Shown here one piece after another: positions 32,721-44,545 of a stretch of 64,000 nt of DNA. The stretch is taken from the NCBI GenBank assembly GCA_012934845.2, contig WNNJ02001138.1:62001-126000 (forward strand), given 5' to 3'. The notes beneath the pieces were generated by a model. It was not told where the DNA came from. It ran no database searches and worked only from the letters and a program-made list of their open reading frames with translations. This DNA comes from Pomphorhynchus laevis (Eukaryota > Acanthocephala > Palaeacanthocephala > Echinorhynchida > Pomphorhynchidae). Each line of letters begins with the position of its first letter. Within the stretch, counting starts at the first letter, position 1. A program made the position numbers and the translations under genes.

Positions 32721-33562
32721 TTTAATCAAAATTATTTATTTAAATGTAATATTAAAAATTACAAATGCAATATCATTAATATTCAATATCATTATAATAA
32801 TATTACAATTTATTACAATAGATTATATTTAACAACCATTTATTAAAATAGCGATAACATCAAATATTTTTTAATTCGCTGTTTTGATGCGAAACCTCTA
32901 AATGGTTGTTATCAAAATATGTCAATAATGATCATGTACTGACCAAAGTATTTAATTCATAACACGTAACTTAACTTATTTCTAAGTAAAAGAGTTCATA
33001 ATTATTCATAACAAAAGTAAAATGTACATTAAAGACAACAATTGTAATAACTAAATTATCAATAAATAAATTATTAAATTTACTTGAATTACTAAATTAT
33101 TAGATTAAAGATAATTACGAGATTCATTAAGAATAACATAAGCACAGGCAATAGTGATTGCGAATAAGAAATAATCGAATTAGAAAAATTCATATTTAGA
33201 AATCTCAGATGGACATATAAGATGATCTTTCATATTAAAAATTAAGCTGTCGTTTGATATTCATATTTAATGACGTGAAATTTCTCTAGTTCACTATGGA
33301 ATTTTATTTTCAACCATGATAGTACATGATGATATCATCATGTATTGTTTACAAATATTTATTCGTAAATTTTTATGTTCAATACTTTAATTCCATTTTC
33401 AAATTTTAAAAAGCGACTCTACTTGTCACAAAATATTACAATCAACAAACTTTTAAATCGGCATGTTGCTTGTTCATTTCAATGCTTTCAGTCATCGGTA
33501 AAATTTATTCATTGCCGATTCGCAAGTTTAGCTGAATTCAATATTATAAACATATTTGTAAC
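32721..33562. other. AT-rich intron
   Basis: No gene or repeat family recognised. ATTATTACAATTT-type repeats near 32770-32830. Confidence 0.45.
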
Positions 33563-33741
33563 ATTTTCTTTCTTTGTTATTAGATAACTTATCTGATACG
33601 GTAATAATAGCTATCGTACAAACAGCTATAAGAGAATTTAGGTCATCGACATCTTTTCTAGTGAGAACCACTGCTCGCAATTCAAAAGCTTTTTTAATAA
33701 TCAAGTTCAAGTTACAGACAACTACGCAGAAAAATTTATGA
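33563..33741 (-). CDS. Host gene exon (exon 4 of those visible), downstream boundary uncertain
   Basis: Acceptor ATGGTGCTCAG at 33742-33743. The single first base completes an AG_ codon left by the exon at 33918, giving Ser. Text: HKFFCVVVCNLNLIIKKAFE, LRAVVLTRKDVDDLNSL. Together with the previous exon it forms C-x2-C-x5-C-x3-C. Candidate donors end the exon at 33563, 33600 or 33620. The 33563 and 33620 ends have the phase needed to join 25368 directly; none is strong, and an unseen exon may intervene. Function unknown. Confidence 0.5.
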
Positions 33742-33917
33742 CTGAGCACCATATATTTTTAATTATTGTTTTTAAATTTTTTAATTTTCATATTTTAAAA
33801 TGTATGTTACTTTGTGTTTGCATTTATCATATTTTTGAGATCAGATATAACATATTCTTCTATTAAATGATAAAAACACAAGTCCAAGATATCAATTTGA
33901 TCGACAGACATTAGTAC

Positions 33918-34131
33918 CTACATTTATCACACACGTGTGTTGTTGTGCTGCCCATTTGTATAGCTTGGCGAAAGTCCTCGCTTATATCGTCCATGGTTGA
34001 AGATGCGGAATGCACTCGTCCGTTTCTATAGCTGAAATATCCTGGTAAATGACGACAATTTACATGAGGAAGAGATGACTTTCCATACAAGTAGCGGATT
34101 TCTCTCTGCTGACTATTTCTGTTATTTAATG
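33918..34131 (-). CDS. Host gene exon (exon 3 of those visible)
   Basis: 214-nt open exon. Acceptor ATAAATTAG just above 34131; the first two bases CA complete the phase-1 codon left by the 39102 exon. Donor GTACTAATG begins at 33917. Content: REIRYLYGKSSLPHVNCRHL, GYFSYRNGRVHSASSTMDDI, HVCDKC at its end. GC content is higher than the flanks and there are no interruptions. Not recognised; the CDKC plus the next exon's FFCVVVC could bind zinc. Confidence 0.58.
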
Positions 34132-34399
34132 CTAATTTATAAAATTGTAATCAGTTATGTAATTGCTATAAGAATTAAAATTACTAAATCACTGCGTTTT
34201 AAATAATTGCATCAAAGTTTTTTATTATATAATTAAATAAAAGATTATTACACATGAAATTAAATAGTACATTGTAAAATAATACAAGTGGTTTCATTAT
34301 ATAATAATTTTTATTACTCATTTCGTCAAACGTTAATTTAAAGCCAAAAGTCACTTGATGCACAATTTTTTGTGCATCAAGAAAAATATGACAAAAATA
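34132..34399. other. AT-rich intron
   Basis: No feature recognised. Confidence 0.4.
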
Positions 34400-35035
34400 T
34401 ACCACAATAATATAAAGAATAAATTTAAACTCTTAAGTGGCAAATTTTTATTGATGGATAATAAATAATATACTTTGTATTAGAATGAGATTCTAGCATG
34501 AGATAGTAAGATACGAGCACGAGATATTAGAATAAGATACTAGCAATAAGATACTATATATCAATAAGATATTATCGTTAGCATGTATTTGGCCCCGCTG
34601 CAATGTTGGGTAGAGGAACATAGGCCTAAACCTGATAACATAGCAGTTTCTCCTGATGACCTCTAATCCTTATTCTAATACATAATTTGTTATCTATTAG
34701 TCAATTCACAAAAATTAATTTTTATTTTTAATTTCAGTTTATAATTCATCTTGATATAAATTATATAAATTATATTCTTATTCTTATACAACGTCTGTTA
34801 TTTATTAATCAATTCATAAAAATGACTTTTATTTTGAATTTCAATTTTTTATTTTAACTTGATACAAATAATATAAAGTATTATATTATAATTATTAATA
34901 AATAATAATATAAAGTATTATAACAAGTATTAATTCTTTTTATTATTTAATTATTAAATTTTGATTTAGCATTTTTATGTTTTGTTTATTTTATAATTAT
35001 ATTAAATACGTAGACTCAGTTAGCTGATTTAATTT
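34400..35035 (+). repeat. Two overlapping Naiad-like PLE 3' UTR copies
   Basis: 34400-34760 starts within the ORF end (KFKLLSGKF-type codons) and includes the structured core at 34565-34680. From about 34775 a second partial unit runs to GTAGACTCAGTTAGCTGATT at 35030. Confidence 0.7.
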
Positions 35036-35299
35036 AATATTCGTAAGATATGTGTTAAAAGGTGAATGTTATGATCTTAATCGTGACACATGCTAGCAAT
35101 GTGATGAGAGTGTCGTTTTTGCCGATTAGCAAAAAAATATTTCATCTTCCTACTAAAGCTTTACCGTAAATAACAATTACAAATAAATTTTTAAAAAATA
35201 ATAATTAAAATATAATTGTCCAATGATATGTTCGATCTGATATTCAATTGTTTAGGGCGTTTAAACATCGAGAGAAATAATAAAAAGTAAAAAAAGTAA
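35036..35299. other. Intronic spacer
   Basis: No feature recognised. Confidence 0.4.
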
Positions 35300-37470
35300 T
35301 AAAATAATAAATTTAAAATCATTAGCGGGAAATGTTTATGGATGGATAATAAATAATATACTTTGTATTAGAATAAGATACTAGATAGTTTAATCAGAGG
35401 AAATACATCATTAGCATGTATTTAGCCCGCTGCTATGCTGGATAGAGGAGTTAGGGGCCGAAACCTGATAGCATAACAGTTCCTCCTGATGACCTATAAT
35501 CATTATTCTGATACAACGTCTGTAATTTATTAGTCAATTCATAAAAATGACGTTTATTTTAAATTTCATTTTTTATTTTAACTTGATTTAAATGATAGAA
35601 AATCTAAAAACAATTATTAATTTTATTATTTAATTATTAAATTTTGATTTAGCATTTTTATGTTTTGTTTATTTTATAATTATATTAAATACGTAGACTC
35701 AGTTAGCTGATTTAATTTAATATTCGTTGATTTAATTTAATATTGGAAAGATTATATATTTGATAAAATTAAAAATAAAATGAAAATAACAAACAATTAT
35801 AAAAGAAAAGATAAAATTGATAAAGATATGGATAAAGAACTTACTAAATTAAAGGATAACTATATAATAACAACTATTGATAAAGCTAGTAATAAATTTG
35901 TCTTCATATGCAAAAAGCTTTATTATGATATACTAATGAAAGAGGTTAATTCTAATGATTTAAATGTAAATCCAACATATGAACGTAGTGAGTTGAGTTT
36001 TGAAACAATTATTACAAGTCACTGTTCTATAATGGATAAAAAGGGTATAAAGGTTGAATCAGATAATAAAACTATACCAATATTTTATTGGAATCCAAAA
36101 TTAAATAAAAATAAAATAAAACCTAGGTTCATATGTAGTGCGTTTAAATGTACATTAAAACCACTTTCTGTCTATATGAATAAAATACTTAAAGTAATTA
36201 AAGCACATTTTAAAAAATATTGCAAGGTAATCGAAATTAATACTGGTATAAAACACTATTTCAGTATTAATTCTACAAAAGAATTTTTAGAACAGACAAA
36301 AGGAATAAATTTTCAAAATATAAATACATACGATTTTAGTACGCTTTATACAAATCTAGATTTAGTAGATATTAAAGAAGCGTTAGTAAAATTAATTAAT
36401 CTTATATTCGGAATAAGATATACATATATGTTATAATAGTTATAACGCCTATCTAACAAAAATTAAGCCATCAAGTAAATATAAATATATGGATAAAATT
36501 GAATTAATAGAATCTTTAAATATTTTGATAAATCAAAATTATTTAAAAGTATATATTTATACAAGTAAAAGGTGTTCCAATGGGAGGTAATAGTAGCCCA
36601 ATTATAGCTGACTTGTTTTTAAGCTTTATAGAATATGCATTTGTTCATAACTGTGTAAAAACAAAATCTAAACTATATAAATATATAAAATATGTTTCGA
36701 TACATTGATGATATACGTGTATTTAATTCTAATAATTTTTATTCAATTAGTGAACAAATCTATCCAGAAATCCTTATTCTTAACAAAACCAATATTAATG
36801 ATAAAGAAGGTGTATATCTAGATATGAATATTAAATTAACATTAACTAAAACTACTATTAATTTATATCGTAAAGATGACATATTTAAATTTACAAGAAT
36901 TTTTGCATGAGCATTCATGCATACCATATAATATAAAATATAATACATTAAATAATGAAATTTTAAGAATTGCAACAATATGTAATGATATCGGCTGTCT
37001 ATAAAAATAACATCAAGCAAAAAATATTAAAATATATAAATCAACACAATAATATAAAGAATAAATTTAAACTCTTAAGTGTCAAATTTTTATGGATGGA
37101 TAATAAATAATATACTTTGTATTAGAATAAGATACTAGATAGTTTTATCAGAGGAAATACATCATTAGAATGTATTTGGCTCCGCTGCTATGTTGGGTAG
37201 AGAAACAGGCGCCGAAACCTGATAACATTGCAGTTCCTCCTGATGACCTTTAGTCCTTATTCTGATACATAGTTTGTTATATATTAGTCAATTCATAAAA
37301 ATTGATTTTTATTTTTAATTTAAATTTATAATTCATCTTGATATAAATTATATAAATTCTTATAACAATTATTTATTATTAATTTATCTTTTATTATTTA
37401 ACTATTTAACTTTTATTTTGCATTATTTTTAATTTGTAATATAAAATAAGTAGACTCTATTAGCTTATTT
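35300..37470 (+). mobile_element. Naiad-like PLE copy with 3' UTR on both sides
   Basis: A full 3' UTR (35300-35735) precedes the RT-bearing body (35740-37060), which is followed by its own 3' UTR (37060-37470). Such UTR-body-UTR arrangement is the tandem/pseudo-LTR pattern of PLEs. The body lacks the N-terminal GIY-YIG part. Both UTRs keep the hairpin and CTGCTATG/CATAGCAG-type helix with substitutions. Confidence 0.75.
35780..36436 (+). pseudogene. Naiad-like PLE RT, N-terminal two-thirds
   Basis: 218 open codons: NYIITTIDKASNKFVFICKK, FYWNPKLNKNKIKPRFICS, FKCTLKPLSVYMNKILKVIK and NTYDFSTLYTNLDL (motif A). The continuation (VPMGGNSSPIIADLF and FRYIDDIRVFN, motif C intact) lies at 36570-36910 in other frames, with a small number of interruptions. 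Very similar to the 16.5-kb copy. Confidence 0.8.
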
Positions 37471-38488
37471 ACTTTATATACTATACTGATATCGATTATA
37501 CTAAATATATTATGCTGTATATATTATATATTATATAATATATAATATATTATAAATATTTTATTATACTGTTATATATTATACCCTTATGTGTATTATA
37601 ATACAGCTGTTATATATTATACTATATATTATACCTAACATAGCAGCAGGACCACCAAATACGTAGACTCAATTAGGTAATCTGATTAATAAAAATAAAA
37701 TATGATGCAAATTATATTTAGAGATATAAAATCATTTAATGTTATTGGTAAATTTGATTTATTATAAATTTAAAATTATTAACGTTTAATCTTGTTATGA
37801 CAAAGCAGTAGTAGTCTTAGATTTCTAAATCTGAGTATTTAATGGGATTCACTAAATTTACTGTAACCTATATTTATACTATATTTAAAAAAATACAAAT
37901 TTTCCGAACATTACGATTGAGAGCTATTCGATAGACGATAAATCTAGTAGGTTGAATAAAGAATACATATCATTGAATAAAAGATAAATAAATAAACTAT
38001 GAATATAATCAGTTATCGAGTCTACGTGTTTGGTACAATACATAATTTTAAATTGAAAATTCTTAATATTAAAATAAGTTTTTAAAATAAGTATCTTCAT
38101 TGTTTTATCATCTTCATTAATGACAAATTGTTATATGGTAAATCTGTTAAGTTAATTGTGATATCTTAAGAATTTCTGTATTAAAAATCTATTTAAAGTT
38201 ATTCTCCATAACTTAAAATATTTTATAACTTCGAAATTTTATAAATTGATGAATGGTATACCATGTATTAGAATACATGATATACTGGATTAGAATAAGT
38301 GGGATCTATTACATCCCACTAGTGTATTTCCTCTTATTAATTTTGATTTTTTAAAGTTATTGTTTATTCTAGCACAGAGTATAATATTTACTATCCATCA
38401 AAATAGTTATCTCCTTTAATTAATCGGATCAGTTAAAAATAAATGTTAATATCAAGATTTTACATAATTTAGATTTACATCAAGTAAG
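37471..38488. other. AT-rich intron with hairpins
   Basis: No gene. TATA-type simple repeats 37490-37630. 38300-38325 holds a hairpin AGTGGGAT/ATCCCACT within a degenerate PLE-UTR-like context. Confidence 0.45.
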
Positions 38489-38527
38489 AATTATGTTAGT
38501 ATTCATTTAAGACAGTCGCGGAAGAAC

Positions 38528-38575
38528 AACGATAACAGTAGCAAGTACCGTTTTGTCATAATTATGACTCATCAG
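38528..38575 (-). ncRNA. Hammerhead-like core, left arm of foldback 2
   Basis: Minus strand: CTGATGA, GTCAT/ATGAC, then AAAAC in place of GAAAC, stem III and GTT. One conserved G is changed, so this copy is probably inactive. Confidence 0.38.
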
Positions 38576-38818
38576 TGCCAGATCCCTCACACTACTGGAT
38601 GCAGAGGAGGACTGGCGGACGGTACAGACACGAGTCATGTGCATGAGGTACTAGAAAAAATCTAGTAATCTTACGGAGTTATTCGATTTGCTGGAACAGT
38701 AGTGCTGCTTTAGCACTCCATGAAGCTACTAGAGTTGTCATGGTACTTCTTGCACATGACTCGTGTCTGTGCTGTCTGCCAGTCTTCCTCTGCATCCAGT
38801 AGTGTTAAGGATCTGGCA

Positions 38819-38866
38819 CTGATAAGTCATTGTGATGACGAAACAATACTTGCTACTGTTATCGTT
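38819..38866 (+). ncRNA. Hammerhead-like core, right arm of foldback 2
   Basis: CTGATAA instead of CTGATGA, stem II GTCAT/ATGAC, GAAAC and stem III retained. The core substitution suggests loss of activity. Confidence 0.38.
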
Positions 38867-39101
38867 GTACTTCCGCATCTGACTTAAATGATGACTAACA
38901 TAATTTATTCGGAATGGTATTATTCTCTCTTGAGAAAATTCAAGTAAGAATTAAAAAAACCTTTTCATATATTATAAAGTATAAACATTCTTAATATTCT
39001 TAAATATTTAAATGTGAGTAATAGTATATGTGGAATACAACATACTTATAAGAATCGTCGCGTAAAATACATATGATAAAAAATACAAAGAAAAAATTTA
39101 C

Positions 39102-39294
39102 CTGGTGGTAACGGCGCTCTCTGTTTCTTATTTGATTTAATAAATTGTATGTCAAGTGTGTTTTGGCCTTGTGGAAAGCATGACTGTATATGTTGTAAAT
39201 TAATGTTCGCCAATTCTACAGTTTGACTGGCTAGACCATGCATTCTATCAAATGTTGTACATAGCTTTTGGGCATGCTCACTTTCATTGCTTGG
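39102..39294 (-). CDS. Host gene internal exon (exon 2 of those visible)
   Basis: 193-nt open exon, 64 codons plus one base. Acceptor ATTATTTTAACAG (strong) precedes CCAAGC; the donor is CCACCAG then GTAAAT. It starts in phase 0, matching the end of the 55081 exon, and ends in phase 1, matching the next exon. Text: SNESEHAQKLCTTFDRMHGL, ASQTVELANINLQHIQSCF, KKQRAPLPP: a helical stretch then a proline-rich end. Protein family not recognised. Confidence 0.7.
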
Positions 39295-39955
39295 CTGTTA
39301 AAATAATTCAAAAATAATTTTACAAAGACAAAAAAATGGGTTCAAGCTGCAGTTGCTAATTTATTTGTAACAACTAATGAATAAAAAACTAAACAATCTG
39401 AACTTTAAATTTAGCTAATGAACCACTGTATTTCTGTTGCGACCATAAGCTAACTAACAATAAAAATTAGTATCATCATAAGCTAACAAAATGTAAAAAC
39501 TTGAAAATATTTCATCGATACTGCTCTAAAATAAAATATAAAACAAAAATTACGGATCAACATAAATAATATTTTATGACTAAAACTGTGTTTATTCTAA
39601 TAAGACTAGGCAAGAAATGCAACGAACAAAGATAATCGTGCAATACAGATTGAAAAAAACCAGAGTAAATAAATGCTAAAAGGGGTTATTTGAAAAATTA
39701 ATAGATCATGAAATGGTAACAAAATCGATATTATCCAAAACAAATGAATGTAAGAAAATAATACTATGTTAAAAAATTAAGGAACAGTTAAAATACAGGG
39801 AAATAAATAAAATAAATTATTTGATTGAAAAATATGAAAAACTTTATTTGATCTTTTGACAGACACTTGAGTAATCTTTAGAAATGATTAAATAGCAGAA
39901 ATTAAAAATCTAGAAATATTTAATTATTTCACTAGCAAATATACTAAACATTTTA
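39295..39955. other. AT-rich intron
   Basis: Poly-A/T rich, no feature beyond the acceptor tract at 39295-39310. Confidence 0.45.
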
Positions 39956-40725
39956 CAAATAAGATCAAATAACTGAGTCTACGTATTTTATATGATATAT
40001 AAAAATAAATAATTAAATAATTCTATAAGATTTTATACAATTTATATTTATATCAAGTTAAAATAAAAGATTGAAATTTAAAATAAAAGTCAAATTTTAT
40101 GAATTGACTTATAAATAACAGACGATGCATAAGAATAAAGATTATAGGTCATACGGAGGAACAAATTAAAATTCCGAATAAATTGAACTAATGGGTTTTG
40201 AACAAATAAGTTCAAAACTAATTTTAACTCTTAATGATTAAGATACTAGATAATCAAATTTTATCATAGGAAATACGTCATTAGCATGAATTTGGCACCG
40301 GTGCTATGTTTGGTCGAGAAATTGGGGCAAAACCTGATAACATAGCGGTTCCGCCTGATGACCTCTAATCCTTAGACAACGTATATTACAAAATATACGA
40401 CGTATATACAACCAATATACGATGTATATTCAACGGATATACGACGTTATATAACGAATTATCACAAAAATTGATTTTTATTTTAAATTTCAATTTTAAA
40501 TTTACTTTATATAAATTATATAAAATCTTATATAACAATTATTTATTATTTATAATTATTTATTATTTAATTATTTTAACGTTATTTAGCATTATTTCTA
40601 GATTATAAATAATATAAAATAAATAGACTCAGTTAACTGATCTTATTTGTTCAACTAACATTCTATTAATGACCTGTTTCCCGGTAATATGACCTCTGTT
40701 AGAAATACTAAAAATATGAATTATT
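39956..40725. repeat. Inverted pair of Naiad-like PLE 3' UTRs
   Basis: 39956-40175 is minus-oriented (GAGTCTACGTATTTTATAT terminus, part of the core). 40235-40640 is plus-oriented with its core at 40265-40375, followed by the tail repeat to 40725. Short TATACGACG repeats at 40375-40455. The two face away from a ~60-base centre. Confidence 0.68.
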
Positions 40726-41104
40726 GGGATTACATTCTTATTTTTCTGCTAATTTTGAAACAAGTTTAATGTATTTTTATCTTTTCTATTTCTTATAAAT
40801 AAACTTTGAATGAGAGAGAAATTTGCATTTAAAGGTGTTTACACTATAAAATGTAAGCTGCTTCACGTGATCGCATTTAAAAGATAAATTAATATACAAT
40901 AGCCATGTCACGTAGCACGAAGAGGGAGAGTGGTAGATCTTTCTAGATCTACAACACTCACTGTGAAGCTGGTAACATAACAATTCCGCCTGATGACCAT
41001 AATTCATTATTTTGATAAATCGTTTTTATTTATTAGTTAATTCTATTTATCCTATAGGTTGATTAGTTAATCAACCTATAGAATAGGTTGATTCATAACC
41101 CATC
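40726..41104. other. Intronic spacer with PLE UTR trace and small palindrome
   Basis: 40975-41045 is a short piece of PLE 3' UTR (CCGCCTGATGACC). 41054-41083 is a palindrome (CTATAGGTTGATTA and its complement). Confidence 0.45.
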
Positions 41105-42060
41105 ATAGTCGTTAATTAATCTTTGATTTATTGAACATATGATATCTTTAGAAAAACTTCTTATATTTACATAAAGATCTTTTAGCTTATTATCACTTAA
41201 AAGTTGTTTTAATATTTCTAATTGTTCATTTATATACACATCTTTTTTATATTTTTAAGTCTATTTTTCTTATTCCTTTTATCGCCATAACGTCTTGACT
41301 TGTGTCTAACCGGATTGTTATTGTATAGTTGTTTATTATTTACTATATTACTTCTACCAATTCCTTGTACCACGTCATTCAATCCTAATGGGTACATGGA
41401 ATTAAGCGTTTTAATCCAAAAATCTTCTCTTTCTAATAGCTTTTGACTTAATACTGTCTTATTTTTTTCAAAATATGTTCTAAAATAAATAATTTACAAT
41501 ATCCTATATCATGTCCTATTAATTTCATATGTTTATGAAATATAGTTTGACTATTATGCTGTATATTATATGTGCTGCCTAAACCTAGTTTTTAACATTT
41601 TATGTTTTTCCTATATATTGCAATCCACATGTGCATTGTATTAGATTAACCTGATTTTTATAATATAGTTGTTTATTATGTATTATACTACTTCTGCTAA
41701 TTCCTTGTACCACGTCATTCAATCCTAATGGGTGCATGGAATTAAGCGTTTTGATCCAAAAATCTTCTTTTTCTAATAGTTTTTGATTTAATATTGAAAT
41801 GTTTTCTTCGATAATATGTTCTAAAATAAATAATTTACAGTATCCTATATCAAATCCTATTAATCTCATATGCTTATGAAATATAGTTTGACTATTATAT
41901 ATGGGTTGCCTAAATTAGTTTTAATAGTAAAAACAATTATTTGTCGTACAAAGCGATTATAACATCACAAGCTTAACAACTTTTTCTGTTGCATTTTAAA
42001 TATCTAAAATTAAAATCTGTAGTACTTTAGTGCTTACGTATGTTGCCAATCAAGTTGTGT
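41105..42060 (-). mobile_element. Naiad-like PLE N-terminal regions, two joined copies
   Basis: Minus strand. A first copy (42060-41660) covers the zinc-binding/GIY-YIG flank and FWIKTLNSMHPLGLNDVVQG. It then joins directly onto a second copy starting at VNLIQCTCGLQYIGKT (41655) that runs through FWIKTLNSMYPLGLNDVVQG and the basic linker to 41105. The second copy is almost identical to 14490-15010, including the same interruption after the YIG motif. Confidence 0.7.
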
Positions 42061-42099
42061 ATCTAGTTATATTATATGCTTTATTTCATATGACCAGAT

Positions 42100-43265
42100 A
42101 TATTATATCTGGTCATATTCTATAAAGCTTAAAAATAAGTCAACTACAATTGGCTACTGTCAACTCAAATCAGAGGTAGTTGAGACCTTTTATTTGTCCC
42201 TACTTTTAAATATTTTTGATTACTCGAAATATTTAAGGCTTCTATTAATTTAATTTTATCCATATCTTTAAATTTACTAAATCGCTTAATGCTTGATAGA
42301 TAGGTGTTATAGTTATTATAGCATATATAAGTTTAAGCTGAAAATTTTATAACCGGTAGCTATAAGGATTAACTAATTTTTTAAAATGCATCTTTAATAT
42401 CTGCTAAATCTTGATTTGTATAAAGCCTACTAAAATTGTACGTATTTATATTCTTAAAATTTATTCCTTTTGTGTATTTAAAATTATTTTGTATAATTAA
42501 TACTGATATAGTGTTTTATAACAGTATTAATTCTGAACCCTACAATATTTTTTGAAGTGCGTTTTAATTACTTTAAATATTTTATTTATATAAACAGAAA
42601 GTGGTTTTAATGTACATTTTAAAGTACTTATATTTTTTACAATTTCGGATTCCAATATAATATAGATATAGTTGTTATCTTATTTAACTTATATACACTT
42701 TTTATTCGTTATAGAACAGTGACTTTTAATAATTGTTTCTAAACTTAAATCATTACATTCATATGTTGCCTTTTTATCATATAAGACAAGTTATTACTAG
42801 CATTATCAATAGTTGTTATTATAGAGTTATCCTTCAATTTAGAAAGTTCCAAATTCATGCTTTATTAATTTTAACTTTTCCTTTATAAATGTTTGTTATT
42901 TTCATTTTATTTTTATTTTTATCTAATATATAAGATTTCCAAGTGTTTATTTTTTTATGTATTTAACCTTTCACTATTAATCAGATGACCAAAGTAAGCT
43001 TTTAAGTCATTATATAATAAATTGTAAATTTTATTTTTATGGTTATTATTTAAAATTTTTATTTAATTTCTTTATTTATAAAATTTATTTATTAAATATA
43101 TATAAGTTTTACAATTGTTTATTTTTGATGTATTTAAGCTTTCACTATTAATCAGATGACCAATGTAAGCATTTAAATCATTATATAACAAATTGCAAAT
43201 TTTATTTTTATTGTTATTATTTAATCCCATTTGATCAGATAGATGTAAGTGCAATTGTTCATTCA
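42100..43265 (-). mobile_element. Naiad-like PLE RT region, decayed, with internal duplication
   Basis: Minus strand: RT entry (TNIYKGKVKINKA-like, about 42860-42910), FYWN/PKL-like and FKCTLKPLSVYINKIFKVIK (about 42560-42640), motif A and later blocks down to 42130. Two copies of the NAYIGHLINSESLNTSKIN-type segment (about 43105-43230 and 42940-43045) form a tandem duplication of roughly 160 bases. Many interruptions. Confidence 0.62.
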
Positions 43266-43468
43266 TGCCGACAAACTTCAGGTTCAGCAGGACCCTCTGA
43301 AGGAGATGCATCACTGTGGAAGCAAATGCTAGTTACATTCAAACGGGAATCATATGAATTGGCCGATAGCATGGCAAAATTGGCAAGACGCATCACTACA
43401 ACCGAGATCGATGAGAAATATTTGAATGCGTTCGTTATATGTCAACTTGTGGCGCTTGACAAGAGACC

Positions 43469-44530
43469 TTGAGTTCGTTCAATAGGTATTGGAGAAGTAT
43501 ACCGAAGGATTATATCGAAAGCAGCCTGCAGATAATACAAACACATGTACAGGATGTAGCCGGTAACTTTCAGCTTTGCGCAGGTCAAAAGTGCGGGATG
43601 GAATACGTCGTAAGAAGTCAACGGTCGATGTTGAAAGAAGAATCGAAAGCTTGTATCTTACTCATAGATGCCAAAAATGCATTCAACTGCATAAACCAAA
43701 TTGTAGCTATAAAAAACATTTCCAGGATATGTCCTCCTCTCAAAACAATATTAAAAAATACTTACAACAACAATCCAATATTGTTTATAGATAATGAAAT
43801 AATAGAGTCGAAAGAAGGATTCACACAAGGTGATCCGATTGCTATGATCGCTTTCGCGGCAGCCACGATACCGCTGATAACAAAATTGAATTCGTTATGT
43901 CCAACAATAACGCAAAAATGGTATGCGGATGATGTATCGTGTGTTGGCACCGAAAGAGAATTGCTATTGTTTTTCAATCACATAAAGAAACTCGGTCCAG
44001 CATATGGCTTTTTCGTAAATGAATCAAAATGCAAATTACTAATAAATCCAAAAAATAATACAAATGGAAAAAGATTTCGAGATCTTGGGGTAAACATTAC
44101 AAAACATGGGTTAGAATTGCTTAGCTTTCCAATTGGTTTTCTAAACTTTGAAGCGAATTGGGTTCAGCAAAAGATTGACGAATGGCTCTCCTTATTAGTT
44201 CGGCTTAAATCAGTAGCACAGAGTGAGAGGCATCTAGCATATTCTGCATTCATATTCGGACTACAACATAAATGGAGCTATATTCTAAGAACATGCGAAT
44301 GTCAAACCGAATGGTTCGAAAAGCTGGTTACGATTATTCAGCACGAACTACTGCCTCAAATTCTAGGCAAAGAGGATATTGATCACACATGGTTTAATGT
44401 CTTGTGCCTTAAAGTAGCTAACGGAGGCCTAGGAATAATAAATCCTCAAAAGATAGCTAAAATGGAATGGTCAAAATTAGCAAAAACGTGCAACCTTCTG
44501 GATATGAATAAAAGAGGATCAACTCTTTAA
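43469..44530 (+). pseudogene. LINE-A copy 2 reverse transcriptase
   Basis: 353 open codons. ACILLIDAKNAFNCINQ (motif A), SKEGFTQGDPIAMIAFAAAT (motif B), QKWYADDVSCVGTERELL (motif C, about 43917-43950), GPAYGFFVNESKCKLL (motif D) and LLSFPIGFLN. The post-RT helical region (RHLAYSAFIFGLQHKWSYIL, NGGLGIINPQK) is included. The preceding finger motif VRSIGIGEVYRRIISKAA lies just upstream in another frame. Confidence 0.87.
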
Positions 44531-44545
44531 GAAAAACAAATAGAA

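Larger units (their letters stand above)
38489..38905. mobile_element. Foldback element copy 2 with hammerhead-like cores
   Basis: Same family as 11753-12142. Arms start AATTATGTTAG at both ends and share CGCGGAAGAAC-like, GATAACAGTAGCAAGTA and GACTCATCAGTGCC blocks in inverted orientation. Centre of about 100 bases includes AGTAGTGCTGCTTTAGCACT. No ORF. Confidence 0.75.

Noticed and set aside
33375-33752. A small plus-strand spliced gene (GT at 33498, AG at 33583, open frame to 33740)
   Set aside because: The minus-strand reading of 33563-33741 has a better acceptor, joins in phase with the exon at 33918 and encodes a more protein-like sequence.
33950-34131. ZAD-type zinc finger in the host gene exons
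   Set aside because: Only the second Cys pair region resembles ZAD; the first CxxC at the required distance is absent.
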